From assembly GCF_000317575.1 (NCBI RefSeq), contig NC_019748.1:3616501-3680500 (forward strand): a DNA stretch of 64,000 nucleotides, given 5' to 3'. Positions 18,641-29,142 of this stretch are shown here, one piece after another (the stretch's first letter is position 1; every line of letters begins with the position of its first letter). The position numbers were made by a program, and so were the translations under genes. Below the pieces are notes generated by a model. That model ran no database searches and had not been told where the DNA came from. It worked only from the letters and a program-made list of their open reading frames with translations. The DNA comes from Stanieria cyanosphaera PCC 7437. Lineage in GTDB: Bacteria > Cyanobacteriota > Cyanobacteriia > Cyanobacteriales > Xenococcaceae.

Positions 18641-19071
18641 TGTATGAGCAAATAAAGTTTAATAATCTTGTTTAAAGATAATTTCTTAATATTTATTTAA
18701 GAATATGAACAAAATAATTCTTAGTGCGATCGCTTTTTATTGGTTGAATAATTGGCTCTAGCTAATCAAAGATTGTAGCTATTTAATACAGTAGTATCTA
18801 ACTGCCTCAAGTAACCAAATCCTCAATTAAATTTAAGTAAATCATTACTCTAATAAAAGACACGGTGTAAATTCACTACCTCAAGACGGATATCGCTCCA
18901 ACCTCAGTAATTAAGCAAAATGGTAAAATTATCGAGAGTTATTGAAGTCTGTTTGTCGTTAGCTAGTCGAAAATATTCCTTCTTTTAGCTTCGGGATGTG
19001 CGTACCCTTCGCCAAAACTAATATCATAACTAACATAGATAAAAATACAGATAAACCAATATAGAATTACT

Positions 19072-21876
19072 ATGCTGAAAGCACTGCTGGGAGACCCCAA
19101 TGCCCGTAAACTCAAAAAATTTCAACCTCTAGTTACAGAAGTAAACTTACTTGAAGAAGAAATCAAAAAATTGTCTGATGAAGAACTAAAGGGTAAGACG
19201 GCGGAATTCAGACAACAATTAGATAAAGCTAATTCTGACCGAGAATTAGAAGAAATTTTAGAAGAAATTTTACCTGAAGCCTTTGCCGTAACTAGAGAAG
19301 CTGGAATCAGAGTTTTGGGAATGCGTCACTATGATGTTCAGTTATTAGGGGGAATAGTCCTCCACAAAGGACAAATTGCTGAGATGAAAACGGGGGAAGG
19401 TAAAACCCTGGTTTGTACTCTTCCTGCTTATCTAAACGGTTTAACGGGTAAAGGGGTTCATGTCGTCACGGTTAACGACTACTTAGCTAGAAGAGACGCG
19501 GAATGGATGGGACAAATTCATCGTTTTCTGGGCTTGAGTGTAGGTTTAATTCAATCGGGCATGAGTTCAGGTGAACGGAGAAAAAACTATGCTTGCGATA
19601 TTACTTATACTACTAACAGTGAATTAGGGTTTGATTATCTTAGAGATAATATGGCAACCTCAATGGAAGAGGTAGTACAGCGTCCTTTCAATTATTGCAT
19701 CATTGACGAGGTTGATTCGGTACTGATTGACGAAGCGAGAACTCCTTTAATTATCTCTGGGCAGGTAGAACGCCCTACAGAAAAATATCTCAAAGCAGCA
19801 GAAGTTGCCCGACTCTTAGTTAAGCAAGAAGAAGAACAAGGGGGCGGAGATTATGAAGTCGATGAAAAAGCCCGCAATGTTTTGATGACTGACGATGGTT
19901 TTGCTAAAGCAGAAGAAATCTTAGGAGTAAAAGATTTATACGACCAAGAAAACCCTTGGGCGCATTATATTTTCAATGCTATCAAAGCCAAAGAATTATT
20001 CACCAAAGATGTTAACTACATGGTGCGTAATGATGAGATTGTCATTGTTGATGAATTTACAGGAAGGGTATTACCAGGAAGACGCTGGAGTGATGGCTTA
20101 CACCAAGCAATTGAAGCTAAAGAAGCAGTAGAAATTCAAAACGAAACTCAAACTTTGGCTAGTATTACCTATCAAAATTTCTTTTTGCTTTATCCTAAAC
20201 TGGCAGGAATGACAGGTACAGCTAAAACCGAAGAAACGGAATTAGAAAAAGTTTATAACTTACAAGTAACCATTATTCCAACTAACCGTACTTCTCAACG
20301 TCGAGATCTGGCAGATGTCGTCTATAAAAATGAGATGGCTAAATGGACAGCGGTAGCCGAAGAATGTGCTGAAATGCATGAATTAGGTCGTCCTGTTTTA
20401 GTTGGTACAACTAGTGTCGAAAAATCTGAATTACTCTCTAGTCTTCTGCGACAAAAAGAAATTCCTTACAATCTACTTAATGCTAGACCAGAAAACGTAG
20501 AACGGGAATCAGAAATCGTCGCCCAAGCAGGAAGAAAAGGGGCAGTGACCATTGCAACTAATATGGCTGGTCGTGGTACTGACATTATTCTTGGTGGTAA
20601 TGCCGACTATATGGCAAGACTCAAAATTAGAGAATATTTGATGCCCAAAATTGTTAGACCAGAAGACGATGAATTAGCTTTTCAAACTAATGGTTTTGGT
20701 GGACGTAAACCCGCCCAAGGCTTTGCCCCTGGTCAAAAAGTAAAAACTTGGAAAGCCTCTCCTCAGATCTTCCCCACCGAATTATCAAAAGAAACAGAAA
20801 CCATGCTGAAAGACGTGGTTAAATTTGCCGTTCAACAATATGGTGAACAAAGTCTAGCAGAATTAGAAGCAGAAGAAAAAATTGCGATCGCAGCAGAAAA
20901 TGCCCCTGTTGATGATCCTGTAATTGAACAGTTACGGCAAGTATATAAGCAAATTCGCAAAGAATACGACCAATTTACCGACCAAGAACATAATGACGTA
21001 GTTAGTCTCGGTGGCTTACACGTAATCGGTACAGAACGTCATGAATCTCGACGAATTGATAACCAGTTGAGAGGAAGGGCAGGAAGACAAGGTGACCCTG
21101 GTTCGACAAAGTTCTTCCTTAGTTTAGAAGATAACTTATTAAGAATTTTTGGAGGCGATCGCGTTTCTCGCTTGATGGATATGTTCCGTGTCGAAGAAGA
21201 TATGCCCATCGAGTCTAAAATGCTTACTGGTTCTTTAGAAAACGCACAAAAGAAAGTTGAAACTTTTTATTACGATACCCGTAAACAGGTATTTGAATAT
21301 GACGAGGTGATGAATAATCAGCGTCGTGCTATTTATGCCGAACGTCGTCGAGTTTTGGAAGGGTTGGATCTCAAAGAACAAGTGATCCAGTATGCTGAAA
21401 AGACGATGGATGAGATCGTCGATGCCTATATCAATCCTGAATTACCACCAGAGGAGTGGAATTTAGACAAGATGGTGGCTAAAGTCAAAGAATTTATTTA
21501 TCTTCTCCAAGATCTAGAACCTACTGATTTAGAAGATATGACAGTGGGAGAAATTAAAACTTTTCTTCATGAAGAAGTACGCAAAGCTTACGACATTAAA
21601 GAAAATCAAATCGAAAGTGTTCAACCTGGTTTGATGCGTCAAGCAGAACGTTTCTTTATTCTCCAGCAAATTGATACCCTTTGGCGCGAACATTTACAAG
21701 CAATGGATGCGTTACGAGAGTCAATTGGGTTACGGGGTTATGGACAAAAAGATCCTCTTATTGAATACAAACAAGAAGGTTATGAAATGTTCCTGGAGAT
21801 GATGATTGATATTCGCAGGAATGTGGTTTACTCTCTGTTCCAATTCCAACCTCAACCTCAACCCCAAGCAGTATAG
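19072..21876 (+). CDS. secA: preprotein translocase ATPase SecA
   Basis: This 934-residue motor drives Sec-dependent export across the plasma and thylakoid membranes with SecYEG. Visible are the Walker A segment KTGEGKTLV (about residue 104), the [16 protein letters not shown]-box-like motif, the second-half helicase motif [10 protein letters not shown] and the [10 protein letters not shown] motif. A long insertion between NBD2 motifs (about residues 520-640) is typical of cyanobacterial and plastid SecA. The C-terminus ends in a Gln/Pro tail and lacks the zinc-binding SEC-C motif of proteobacterial SecA. Confidence 0.97.
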   Translation: MLKALLGDPNARKLKKFQPLVTEVNLLEEEIKKLSDEELKGKTAEFRQQLDKANSDRELEEILEEILPEAFAVTREAGIRVLGMRHYDVQLLGGIVLHKGQIAEMKTGEGKTLVCTLPAYLNGLTGKGVHVVTVNDYLARRDAEWMGQIHRFLGLSVGLIQSGMSSGERRKNYACDITYTTNSELGFDYLRDNMATSMEEVVQRPFNYCIIDEVDSVLIDEARTPLIISGQVERPTEKYLKAAEVARLLVKQEEEQGGGDYEVDEKARNVLMTDDGFAKAEEILGVKDLYDQENPWAHYIFNAIKAKELFTKDVNYMVRNDEIVIVDEFTGRVLPGRRWSDGLHQAIEAKEAVEIQNETQTLASITYQNFFLLYPKLAGMTGTAKTEETELEKVYNLQVTIIPTNRTSQRRDLADVVYKNEMAKWTAVAEECAEMHELGRPVLVGTTSVEKSELLSSLLRQKEIPYNLLNARPENVERESEIVAQAGRKGAVTIATNMAGRGTDIILGGNADYMARLKIREYLMPKIVRPEDDELAFQTNGFGGRKPAQGFAPGQKVKTWKASPQIFPTELSKETETMLKDVVKFAVQQYGEQSLAELEAEEKIAIAAENAPVDDPVIEQLRQVYKQIRKEYDQFTDQEHNDVVSLGGLHVIGTERHESRRIDNQLRGRAGRQGDPGSTKFFLSLEDNLLRIFGGDRVSRLMDMFRVEEDMPIESKMLTGSLENAQKKVETFYYDTRKQVFEYDEVMNNQRRAIYAERRRVLEGLDLKEQVIQYAEKTMDEIVDAYINPELPPEEWNLDKMVAKVKEFIYLLQDLEPTDLEDMTVGEIKTFLHEEVRKAYDIKENQIESVQPGLMRQAERFFILQQIDTLWREHLQAMDALRESIGLRGYGQKDPLIEYKQEGYEMFLEMMIDIRRNVVYSLFQFQPQPQPQAV

Positions 21877-21884
21877 TTTATGTT

Positions 21885-21905
21885 AGGGTGGGCTAGTCTC
21901 ACCCT
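21885..21905. other. short inverted repeat after secA
   Basis: AGGGTG and CACCCT are separated by 9 nt, just past the secA stop. It is followed by an A-run on the plus strand rather than T. It is a possible RNA hairpin or a dispersed GGGTGGGC-type repeat, not a classical terminator. Confidence 0.35.
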
Positions 21906-22107
21906 GATAAAAAATAGTTAATAGTACACAATTAATATGAAATAGAAAAAACAATGCTACACATCACAAAGAGGCAAAAGGCAGGAAGCAGGAGTTAAAT
22001 TTTTCATTCCTCATTTCTCTATTTGTAGCAAGCATTGTAATCCGAACTTCGACTGCTATAAAAGCGAACAAGAACGCGTACGCGCCTCGCCCAAGACGAA
22101 ACTGTAT

Positions 22108-24147
22108 TTAATTAATCTGAGAAGATAAGTTGCTATTGGGAGAATCAGTTGATGATTCTTGAGTTGTTTCTACTGAGATAGGTTCTTCGCGATAAACTGG
22201 TAAATCAAACCAAAAAGTTGTCCCCTGCCCTACAGCACTTTTTAAATAAATTTTACTTTGGTGTTTATCAATAATATTTTTAACAATAGATAAACCTAAT
22301 CCCGTTCCTTCTAAAGTATGAACTCGATTTTCCACACGGAAAAAGCGGTCAAAAATAGCTTCTTGATCTTCTGGCGCAATACCAATGCCAGTATCGGCAA
22401 CTTCAACTCTAATTTGAGATGGTTGTTGATGAGACTTCACTTCGTAGGCACGAATGGTTACTTTACCGCCAGGATTAGTAAATTTTAAAGCGTTGCCAAC
22501 TAAATTAGTGATAACTTGTAACAACAAATCGTAATGTCCCAAAACAGGAAGTAAATTTGGTTCAAGAGCTTGAACTAATTGAATTCCTTTATCTTTAGCA
22601 TTAAGTTGATAAGTTCGTAAAGTTTGCTCAATTAATTGAGTCAGATCTACTGCACAGAAATTATAAACCCGAGAAGATTCTAGACGAGATAAATCTAAAA
22701 CATCATTAACTAAACGAGTTAAACGGTCTGTTTCATGATTTGCTGTTTCTAAAAACTCTTTGCGTTGCTCTTCGGTTAAATCTTCTCCGTATTCCGAGAG
22801 AGTTTCAATAAAAGATTTGATATTAAATAAAGGAGTTCTTAATTCATGGGAAACATTACTAATAAATTGACTTTTAGCTTCGTTTAATTCAGCTTCCCTA
22901 GTGATATCCTGTACTGTCATGGCAATACCTTTGACATTTTCTCGTTCTCGGTCAAGAACTTGAGTTAAAAGTATGCGTACAGTGCGTCTTTTTGGTTGAT
23001 GTAAAACAATCCGAAACTCATCTCCATTGCTTAAATGATCTTCATGATCAACAGCTAAAATTTGTGGTTCTTGTTGGGTTAAAGTTTCTTCCTGAGATTG
23101 GGATTCAGATTTGGTTTCGCTAGCGACAATTTGATACAGAGGTTTAGTAAGTTTAATGGTTAATTCTGTTGGTAAATGATGTAAAACATTTTCGCCGATG
23201 ACGTTTTTACCTTCCCAACCAAAAATACGTCTAGCAGTAGGATTGACTAAAATTATGATCATATTAGTATCAATTAAAACTGCACCATCAGCAATAGTTG
23301 ATACTAGCGTTTCTAATTTGGCTTTTTCGGCAGTTAGTTCTTCAATATTTTGTTCTTCATATTTTTCTAATCGTTCTGCCATTTCATTAAAACTGGCAAT
23401 TAATTCGCCTAATTCTCCTCCTAAAGGCAAATCAATTCTTTGTTTAAAATTTTTGGCTGCGATATTTTTTACCCCAACTAATAATTCTTTGATCGGTTTA
23501 GTGATAGTGAGGGCATTAAAAACTGCTCCTAAAATTACCATTGCCCAGATTGAGATGAATACCGCAATAGTTACATCTCTAGTTAAATTAGAAGAAGCAA
23601 CTACGGTAGGATTAGGATTAATTCCGATCGCTAGAACTCCTAAATATTCTCCTTGATGACGTAGGGGGACGAAAACATCGGTAACTTCTCCATTTGGGGT
23701 AATATGCTGGCGAATAAAGGGAAGTTCACTATTTTGAACGTAATTTTCGGGTAATTTGATACGACGCTCAATTGTTAAGGAATTACTACCTTCAGCTTGA
23801 GAATAGGGAATACCAAAAAAAATCTTACCTTCTTGATCCGCATAAAGAATGTAGCGCACACTAGCAGTACTGCGGAAAAAACGCCCAGAAAAACGGGCTA
23901 AACTCGGAAAGTCATGTTCTGCCACCATTGGTGCAGCATTAGTGGCGAGCAATAACCCTAAATCGCTACCAAAGCGAGTATCGTTGAGGCGTGCGTCTTG
24001 TTGAATAGTATTGACTGCCCAAAAAGTTAGACCACTCATAAGTAGAGAAACTACTAGAGTAGCAGCAGCCATCAGTTTGGTTTGGAGGGTAAATTCCGAC
24101 CACCAAAGGGCAATTATTTGTCTGAGCTTAGTAAGTAGGTTAAGCAA
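22108..24147 (-). CDS. nblS: NblS/Hik33-type sensor histidine kinase
   Basis: This 679-residue membrane kinase has TM1 at residues 23-43, a ~145-residue extracytoplasmic region, TM2 at about 190-212, HAMP 213-265, PAS about 275-390, and HisKA with phospho-acceptor H434 (SNVSHELRTPLF). HATPase_c follows with N and G boxes (NLVGNALKF, DTGIGI, GTGLGLSI). The order and length match NblS (Hik33/DspA, Ycf26). That conserved cyanobacterial kinase controls responses to high light, cold and nutrient stress through RpaB-type regulators. The extra Ser/Glu/Gln-rich stretch at about 343-362 in the PAS region looks like a lineage-specific insertion. purD lies 68 bp upstream on the same strand. Confidence 0.9.
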   Translation of the reverse strand: MLNLLTKLRQIIALWWSEFTLQTKLMAAATLVVSLLMSGLTFWAVNTIQQDARLNDTRFGSDLGLLLATNAAPMVAEHDFPSLARFSGRFFRSTASVRYILYADQEGKIFFGIPYSQAEGSNSLTIERRIKLPENYVQNSELPFIRQHITPNGEVTDVFVPLRHQGEYLGVLAIGINPNPTVVASSNLTRDVTIAVFISIWAMVILGAVFNALTITKPIKELLVGVKNIAAKNFKQRIDLPLGGELGELIASFNEMAERLEKYEEQNIEELTAEKAKLETLVSTIADGAVLIDTNMIIILVNPTARRIFGWEGKNVIGENVLHHLPTELTIKLTKPLYQIVASETKSESQSQEETLTQQEPQILAVDHEDHLSNGDEFRIVLHQPKRRTVRILLTQVLDRERENVKGIAMTVQDITREAELNEAKSQFISNVSHELRTPLFNIKSFIETLSEYGEDLTEEQRKEFLETANHETDRLTRLVNDVLDLSRLESSRVYNFCAVDLTQLIEQTLRTYQLNAKDKGIQLVQALEPNLLPVLGHYDLLLQVITNLVGNALKFTNPGGKVTIRAYEVKSHQQPSQIRVEVADTGIGIAPEDQEAIFDRFFRVENRVHTLEGTGLGLSIVKNIIDKHQSKIYLKSAVGQGTTFWFDLPVYREEPISVETTQESSTDSPNSNLSSQIN

Positions 24148-24215
24148 AACAATTTAAGCTGAAGTTTAGCAAAATTAGGGTATTGCATTATAGTTTATCA
24201 ATTAGTTAGACAACT

Positions 24216-25481
24216 TCAAGAGTCATACAAACGGTGACCGATATCTTGACGATAATACATATCTTCAAATTTAATTAAATTTATTGCTTGATAGGCAAAA
24301 GCGATCGCATCATCAAAGTTATTGCCTAATGCTGTTACTCCTAAGACTCTACCACCATCGGTAATAATTTGCTCGCCATCAAGTTTTGTTCCAGCGTGAA
24401 AAACAACGGCGTTTTGAGCTTCTGCTGATTCAATCCCAGTAATAATCTTTCCTTTGGCATAGGCATCGGGATAACCTCCAGAGGCAGCGACAACACAAAC
24501 TGCTTTGGCTGATTTCCATTTAATTGGGGGTTGTTGGCTTAATTTTTGTTGGGCGCAAGCTAAAAGTAATTCTTCTAAAGGTGTATCTAATAAAGGTAAG
24601 ACGGCTTGAGTTTCAGGATCTCCAAACCGGCAGTTAAATTCTAAAATTTTGGGTTCTCCCCCAGGAGTAATCATCAAACCTGCGTATAATACACCGCGAT
24701 AATCAATTCCTCGTTTGTTTAAAGTAGCGATGGTAGGTTGCAAAATTTCTTGTTCAATTTTAATCATTAATTCAGGTGTAACTAAAGGTGCTGATGCATA
24801 CGCTCCCATCCCTCCAGTATTTTTGCCCGTATCTCCTTCACCAATGCGTTTATGATCTTGAGCGGGTGCTAAAGGACGGATAGTAATACCATCGGTTAAA
24901 GCGAGTACAGAAACTTCTTCCCCAGTAAGAAACTCTTCGACTACTAGTTTAGAAAAGCCTTCCTCAAACAACTCCTGAACTGCTTTTAGTGCCTCTTCTA
25001 CTGTAGTAGCGACAATTACCCCTTTACCTGCTGCTAACCCATCAGCTTTGACTACAATCGGCGCACCTTGTTGAACAATATAATCTTGAGCAGATTGAGT
25101 ATCAGTAAAAGTTTGGGATTGAGCAGTGGGGATACCTGCTTCAATCATTAAATCCTTTGCCCAAGACTTACTAGCTTCGATTTGCGCCCCAGTTCGATTT
25201 GGACCAAAAACCAAAATGTTTTCTTGCTCAAGATAATCCGTAATACCTAATGATAAAGGCAGTTCTGGTCCAACTACCACCAAATCTATTTGATTTTCCT
25301 TGACTGTGCGGGCAATTCCTGCAAAATCATCTACCGCGATCGCCACGTTTTGGCAATTGGGAGTAGTTGCCGTACCACCATTACCAGGAGTACAAAAAAC
25401 CTGTTCAACTTGAGCAGAACGTAACAAAGTCCAAGCGATCGCGTGTTCTCTGCCACCATTCCCAACTACTAAAACTTTCAC
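24216..25481 (-). CDS. purD: phosphoribosylamine--glycine ligase
   Basis: This 421-residue ATP-grasp enzyme makes glycinamide ribonucleotide, the second step of purine synthesis. The N-terminal KVLVVGNGGREHAIAW, the ATP-grasp core APIVVKADGLAAGKGV, and EFNCRFGDPETQAVLP are diagnostic. It is upstream of nblS on the same strand and may be co-transcribed with it. The two functions are not obviously linked. Confidence 0.96.
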   Translation of the reverse strand: MKVLVVGNGGREHAIAWTLLRSAQVEQVFCTPGNGGTATTPNCQNVAIAVDDFAGIARTVKENQIDLVVVGPELPLSLGITDYLEQENILVFGPNRTGAQIEASKSWAKDLMIEAGIPTAQSQTFTDTQSAQDYIVQQGAPIVVKADGLAAGKGVIVATTVEEALKAVQELFEEGFSKLVVEEFLTGEEVSVLALTDGITIRPLAPAQDHKRIGEGDTGKNTGGMGAYASAPLVTPELMIKIEQEILQPTIATLNKRGIDYRGVLYAGLMITPGGEPKILEFNCRFGDPETQAVLPLLDTPLEELLLACAQQKLSQQPPIKWKSAKAVCVVAASGGYPDAYAKGKIITGIESAEAQNAVVFHAGTKLDGEQIITDGGRVLGVTALGNNFDDAIAFAYQAINLIKFEDMYYRQDIGHRLYDS

Positions 25482-25909
25482 TCTTGCTTCTCCTCTCGGC
25501 TAACATTTTTGGTAAAGGATTATTCCCCTATAAGAGCGCACCCCGTGCAAGTAGCTCATTATCTCATAAGCTTTGTTAATTGAGAGGAAAAATTTTACTT
25601 CGATGACACCTTTGTTTGGCGCATTCAATTAAATTATATTTTGAGTAATAAAATACTTTTTAGCAGTTTGTGCGATCGCGCTTTTGACTTAATCTTTGGT
25701 AACTGGTAATGGTGTACCTCACCAAGAGCGAGAAAGGCTATATTATCTGCTCAATTATTTCCAGCAGGGATCGCCACAAAACCTATTGGGATAACAAATC
25801 TAATTTGGTAACTTTTCGCAACTTTTTTGTTTGGCTCAAGAAAATTGTTGGCAAAATATTGGTATCGAAACCGCATTTTAAATAAATTGGTTCGGAGGGC
25901 AACTTGATT
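25482..25909. other. intergenic spacer with dispersed palindrome
   Basis: This divergent spacer between purD and the pentapeptide gene contains a family A repeat copy at 25,700-25,745 and a GCGATCGC site near 25,673. No gene was recognised. Short frames here look random. Confidence 0.5.
25700..25745 (+). repeat. dispersed imperfect palindrome (family A), copy 2
   Basis: GGTGTACCTCACCAAGAGCG is followed by AGAAAGGCTATA. The 42-bp block TAACTGG...GCTATA is identical to the copy at 36,346-36,389. Confidence 0.75.
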
Positions 25910-26443
25910 ATGAACACCCAAGAACTTCTTAGCCGGTATAATGACCAAGAATTGGATTTTACCGAGGTCAACCTGCACACAGCTAATCTCAAAGCTACAA
26001 ACCTAACGAGAATTAATTTAACCAGAGCAGATTTAAGCAGTGCCGACTTGAGTAATGCCGACTTGAGTGGAGCTTGTTTGCAACAAGCAAATCTTACTAA
26101 TGCCGAGCTTAATCATGCTAATCTTGTCGGTGCTAACTTAATCGAAGTCAATTTAATTGGTGCAGACTTAGTTGGTGCAGATCTTAGAAGTGTAGATTTA
26201 AGCGGTGCAGACTTACGTTGTGCCAACTTACATAAGGCTAATTTAAGTGGTGCTAATCTCACCGATGTCGATCTTAGTGGCGCAGATTTAAGTGGTGCTA
26301 ATCTTACAGATACTAAACTAGCTGGAACTGATATCAGCGTTGCGGATACAACCGGGGCAAAATTAAAGAAAGCTTGTCTTCATCAAGGAGAAAGAAAGCA
26401 AATAGCAACTTCCCACCATTGGATTACGTGGTCAGGTAAGTGA
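25910..26443 (+). CDS. pentapeptide-repeat protein
   Basis: This 177-residue protein consists mainly of A(D/N)LXX pentapeptides from about residue 18 to 150, which form a right-handed quadrilateral beta-helix. A short N-terminal segment NTQELLSRYNDQEL precedes them, and a basic tail follows. Such proteins are abundant in cyanobacteria and their roles are mostly unknown. ATG 25,910 with GGAGGG 10 nt upstream is preferred. An in-frame TTG at 25,904 would be too close to that site. Confidence 0.93.
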   Translation: MNTQELLSRYNDQELDFTEVNLHTANLKATNLTRINLTRADLSSADLSNADLSGACLQQANLTNAELNHANLVGANLIEVNLIGADLVGADLRSVDLSGADLRCANLHKANLSGANLTDVDLSGADLSGANLTDTKLAGTDISVADTTGAKLKKACLHQGERKQIATSHHWITWSGK

Positions 26444-26598
26444 AGAGTAGTCTTTGGCGAAATGCTCCGCGTAGAGAGGCAACGCCAGACGAAGGAAGCG
26501 TAAAGGATGGCTAACTCAGTTGACCACACAGTCCCTCGGCTTGTGAACTTGGTAAACTTTTTAATGTTTTGTAATTCTAAATTAAAGCAATAGCATGG

Positions 26599-26624
26599 AG
26601 GGCAGGTTTAAACCTGCCTTTGTT
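26599..26624 (+). terminator. terminator between convergent genes
   Basis: The perfect palindrome GGCAGGTTTAAACCTGCC (26,601-26,618) forms a 6-bp GC-rich stem. It is followed on the plus strand by TTTGTT. It sits between the ends of the pentapeptide gene and the minus-strand 76-aa gene. Confidence 0.65.
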
Positions 26625-26630
26625 ACTAAT

Positions 26631-26861
26631 CTACGATTCAGAATCAATAATTTTTTCTTCAGAGCGAGTTAACATTGATTGTTGTAAATGTTTGTCGTGT
26701 TGACGAGATTCAACCAACCGTTCTCTAGCTTCTTTTTCAATTTCTTTGCTACCTGATTGCTCCAATTTTTCTTCAGCACGATTGAGCATAGTTTCTTCAA
26801 AGTGTTCGTCATTTTGACGAGATTCAGCCATTGATTTCCTGGCTTGTTCTTCAGTACTCAT
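26631..26861 (-). CDS. small helical protein made of an internal duplication
   Basis: This 76-residue, highly charged protein is built from two ~30-residue copies. The first is ARKSMAESRQNDEHFEETML...EEK. The second is ARERLVESRQHDKHLQQSML...EEK. A short linker (EQSGSKEIEKE) joins them. The composition suggests soluble amphipathic helices, as in small cyanobacterial stress proteins. No named family was recognised. A GGAGAA ribosome-binding site lies upstream of the ATG. Confidence 0.72.
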   Translation of the reverse strand: MSTEEQARKSMAESRQNDEHFEETMLNRAEEKLEQSGSKEIEKEARERLVESRQHDKHLQQSMLTRSEEKIIDSES

Positions 26862-27003
26862 AACTTAATTCTCCGATTGACGGGGATAACCCCTTACTTT
26901 GATTAATTTTCTCAGATCGAGAATATTTAATAAACTTGTAAAACTTGTGAAGCTTAGAATTAAGATTTATTGACTTGCGACTTGATAACTAATAACTAAA
27001 TAA

Positions 27004-27900
27004 ATGATTAAACCGCTCAAAATTCTCTTACAAACAACCATTCTCCCTACAAAAGATGATTGGAGTATCGCCCGCTTTTCTTTACTTAAAGATTATCTTG
27101 CTTCTTTAACCGATGAAAATGGTAATCTTTTATGTGAAGTAACATCCAGGGATCGTGAAATAAACGCGCAAGGAAACGAGCCAATTTTGAGTAGTTTGGG
27201 AGATTCAAATTTCGATCAACTGTGGCTGTTTGCTTTAGATGTAGGTGATGGTTTAACAGATACAGACTGTCAAGGTATTTTAGCTTTTCATCAAAGTGGC
27301 AGAGGAATTTTTACTACCCGCGATCATCAAGATATGGGCATTTGTATGTGTGGTCTTGATTTGATCGGCAAATTACATTATTTTCAATCCCAACAACCAG
27401 ATCCAGATGAATCTAGACGTTGCCGTGACGATATTCACACTACTTCTATTTCTTGGCCTAATTATCATTCAGGAAGTAATGGAGATTACCAAATTGTTAA
27501 TTCTGTTGAACCTCTTCATGTACTTCTTAAAAATCCTAACTCACCCACAGGAAAAATCGAATTTTTTCCAGCCCATCCCCATGAAGGTGCGATCGGAGTA
27601 CCACAAGGAATTACTAATGCTAGGATAATTGCTACAGGAATAAGTAAAATTTCCAGTCGTCCTTTTAATTTAGTAGTGGCTACAGAATCAACTCAAGATG
27701 ATAATGGTAATTTATTTGGTAGAGTTGTAGCTCAGTCAACCTTTCATCATTTTGTAGATTACAACTGGGATATTAGTAAAGGTTGTCCTAGCTTTGTAGC
27801 AGAATCTGCTGGTGATGGAATGAAAACTGAACCCCGCGCCCTCGAAGATATTAAAACCTATGTCAAAAATTTAGTTTTATGGCTTTCAGCTAGAATTTAG
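27004..27900 (+). CDS. hypothetical protein, possible ThuA/class-I-amidotransferase-like fold
   Basis: This 298-residue cytosolic protein has no signal or membrane segment. The N-terminal half has an alternating strand/helix pattern (KILLQTTILPT; FDQLWLFALDVGDGLTDTDC; FHQSGRGIFTTRDHQDMG). This is reminiscent of ThuA-like or glutamine-amidotransferase-like domains, in which a gas-phase sugar-related or unknown substrate is bound. The His/Asp/Cys-rich centre (RDHQDMGICMC, HPHEG, FHHFVDY) could bind a metal. Function is unknown and the fold suggestion is weak. Confidence 0.65.
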   Translation: MIKPLKILLQTTILPTKDDWSIARFSLLKDYLASLTDENGNLLCEVTSRDREINAQGNEPILSSLGDSNFDQLWLFALDVGDGLTDTDCQGILAFHQSGRGIFTTRDHQDMGICMCGLDLIGKLHYFQSQQPDPDESRRCRDDIHTTSISWPNYHSGSNGDYQIVNSVEPLHVLLKNPNSPTGKIEFFPAHPHEGAIGVPQGITNARIIATGISKISSRPFNLVVATESTQDDNGNLFGRVVAQSTFHHFVDYNWDISKGCPSFVAESAGDGMKTEPRALEDIKTYVKNLVLWLSARI

Positions 27901-27925
27901 TTATTAACAAAAACATATTTTTTTA

Positions 27926-27981
27926 CTAAGTGTCTACACCAAATTATTTGCAGATCTCGATTGCCTAGACACTTTTATTTT
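27926..27981 (+). terminator. long-loop terminator
   Basis: A perfect 9-bp stem AAGTGTCTA/TAGACACTT (27,928-27,936 with 27,966-27,974) has a 29-nt loop. It is followed by TTATTTTC, just past the stop of the 298-aa gene. Confidence 0.6.
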
Positions 27982-28123
27982 CAATGGTTCTCAGTCAGGA
28001 AGATGTAAATAAATTATAAATTACAATCTAAAAGTTTTTCATAATTTTATGTTTTAGTGATTAAAAACAAAATCGCAACTGATACAATCTCTTTATTTAA
28101 ATTACAAAAGTGAAATAACAACT

Positions 28124-28558
28124 ATGGTTAGAAGAGCAAGGGGATTTTGGGCTGATTTCCGCGACTTTATTATGCGTGGTAATGTAGTCGATTTAGCTGT
28201 TGCAGTCATTATTGGAGCAGCCTTTGGTAAGATTATAGAGTCTTTAGTTGCAGATATTATTACCCCAGCAATTTTAAATCCTGCTATGAAAGCTGCGGGA
28301 GTAGAAAGACTAGCTGAATTATCGGCCGGTGGTATTCAATACGGCTTGTTTTTAGCCGCTATAATCAACTTTCTGGTAATTGCTTTCTGTATGTTTTTAC
28401 TGGTTCGTTCTTATGAAACGGCGAAAAAGAGATTTATTCGTCAGGAGGAAATAACTACCGAAGAAGCATCTGATCCTGCTGTTGTTGCTCAAGAAAGATT
28501 AACTGTAGCAATGGAAAGACTAGCAACAGTAATGGAAAGAAATAATAATCAACCATAG
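28124..28558 (+). CDS. mscL: large-conductance mechanosensitive channel
   Basis: This 144-residue membrane protein forms a pentameric pore that opens under hypo-osmotic tension. The N-terminal amphipathic helix and TM1 (FIMRGNVVDLAVAVIIGAAFGKIIESLV) and TM2 (QYGLFLAAIINFLVIAFCMFLLV) are characteristic. The basic linker and a C-terminal helical bundle (PAVVAQERLTVAMERLATVMERN) follow. Length and motifs are canonical. Confidence 0.95.
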   Translation: MVRRARGFWADFRDFIMRGNVVDLAVAVIIGAAFGKIIESLVADIITPAILNPAMKAAGVERLAELSAGGIQYGLFLAAIINFLVIAFCMFLLVRSYETAKKRFIRQEEITTEEASDPAVVAQERLTVAMERLATVMERNNNQP

Positions 28559-29142
28559 AAGTTTAATTTTTAAGACTAATTTTTATAAAGTAAATTGTTA
28601 TTTTAAAAAATAATCACGTTGTGCTGGAATTCTATCCGTTTTCAAGTTTTGGGACTACAGTAAACACTTAGGTTTTTGTTAATCGTTAATTGTTGGTCGC
28701 TACGCGCACCTTCGGTGAGGTTCATTGTTAACAAGTGTACAGACGTAAGATATTATATCTTTACTGATAAATGCTATAGTCTATCAATCGAAAACTGCTG
28801 TTTTTTATAGCGCAGCGCATTTTTATTTATATCTCTCTCCTAAGAAACTCAACTTTTTTAGTTCATATGAACCAATAATCTGGTGAGTTTCTTTGATTTA
28901 TTATTAGCGATCGCTCTTGAAAACGCTTTTGTCAAACTCCGATTTATGGTCAATTGAACTCAAGTAGCTGAAACAGTCTGACCAATACTCATTTTCGATA
29001 CAATTAATTGAATTGAAACTACAAGTTATCAACCAACACTTCATAGCATTTTTGTAGTTTTTGTGTAATATTATGTATTCGGGCAAGCAGAAATTTTAAA
29101 GCTTGTGTTTATAAAATGTAAAGCAGATCGAGAGCTTAAATC
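28559..29142. other. long spacer with nested inverted repeats
   Basis: This 584-bp AT-rich spacer holds a nested palindromic element (28,842-28,893) and a GC-rich spacer-repeat fragment near 28,696-28,720 (CGCTACGCGCACCTTCGG). A 60-codon minus-strand frame at 28,904-29,086 has no ribosome-binding site or recognisable protein and is not called. Confidence 0.5.
28842..28893 (+). other. nested inverted repeat
   Basis: AAGAAACTCA (28,842-28,851) pairs perfectly with TGAGTTTCTT (28,884-28,893). Between them sits the perfect palindrome GTTCATATGAAC (28,861-28,872). T-rich DNA (TTGATTTATTATT) follows on the plus strand, so it may act as an mscL-distal terminator or be a small mobile-repeat remnant. 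Confidence 0.5.

Larger units (their letters stand above)
18410..19071. other. long spacer upstream of secA with consecutive stem-loops
   Basis: This 662-bp spacer has no convincing gene. The first half holds three stem-loops (see 18,500-18,640). The second half is AT-rich and contains a fragment (about 18,985-19,020, GTGCGTACCCTTCGCC) like other GC-rich spacer repeats. The secA promoter should lie near its end. Confidence 0.5.

Noticed and set aside
21885-21905. secA intrinsic terminator
   Set aside because: The stem is plausible but is followed by A residues on the coding strand, so it is listed only as an inverted repeat.
28904-29086. 60-codon minus-strand frame
   Set aside because: No ribosome-binding site, unlikely composition, and it lies in a repeat-bearing spacer.
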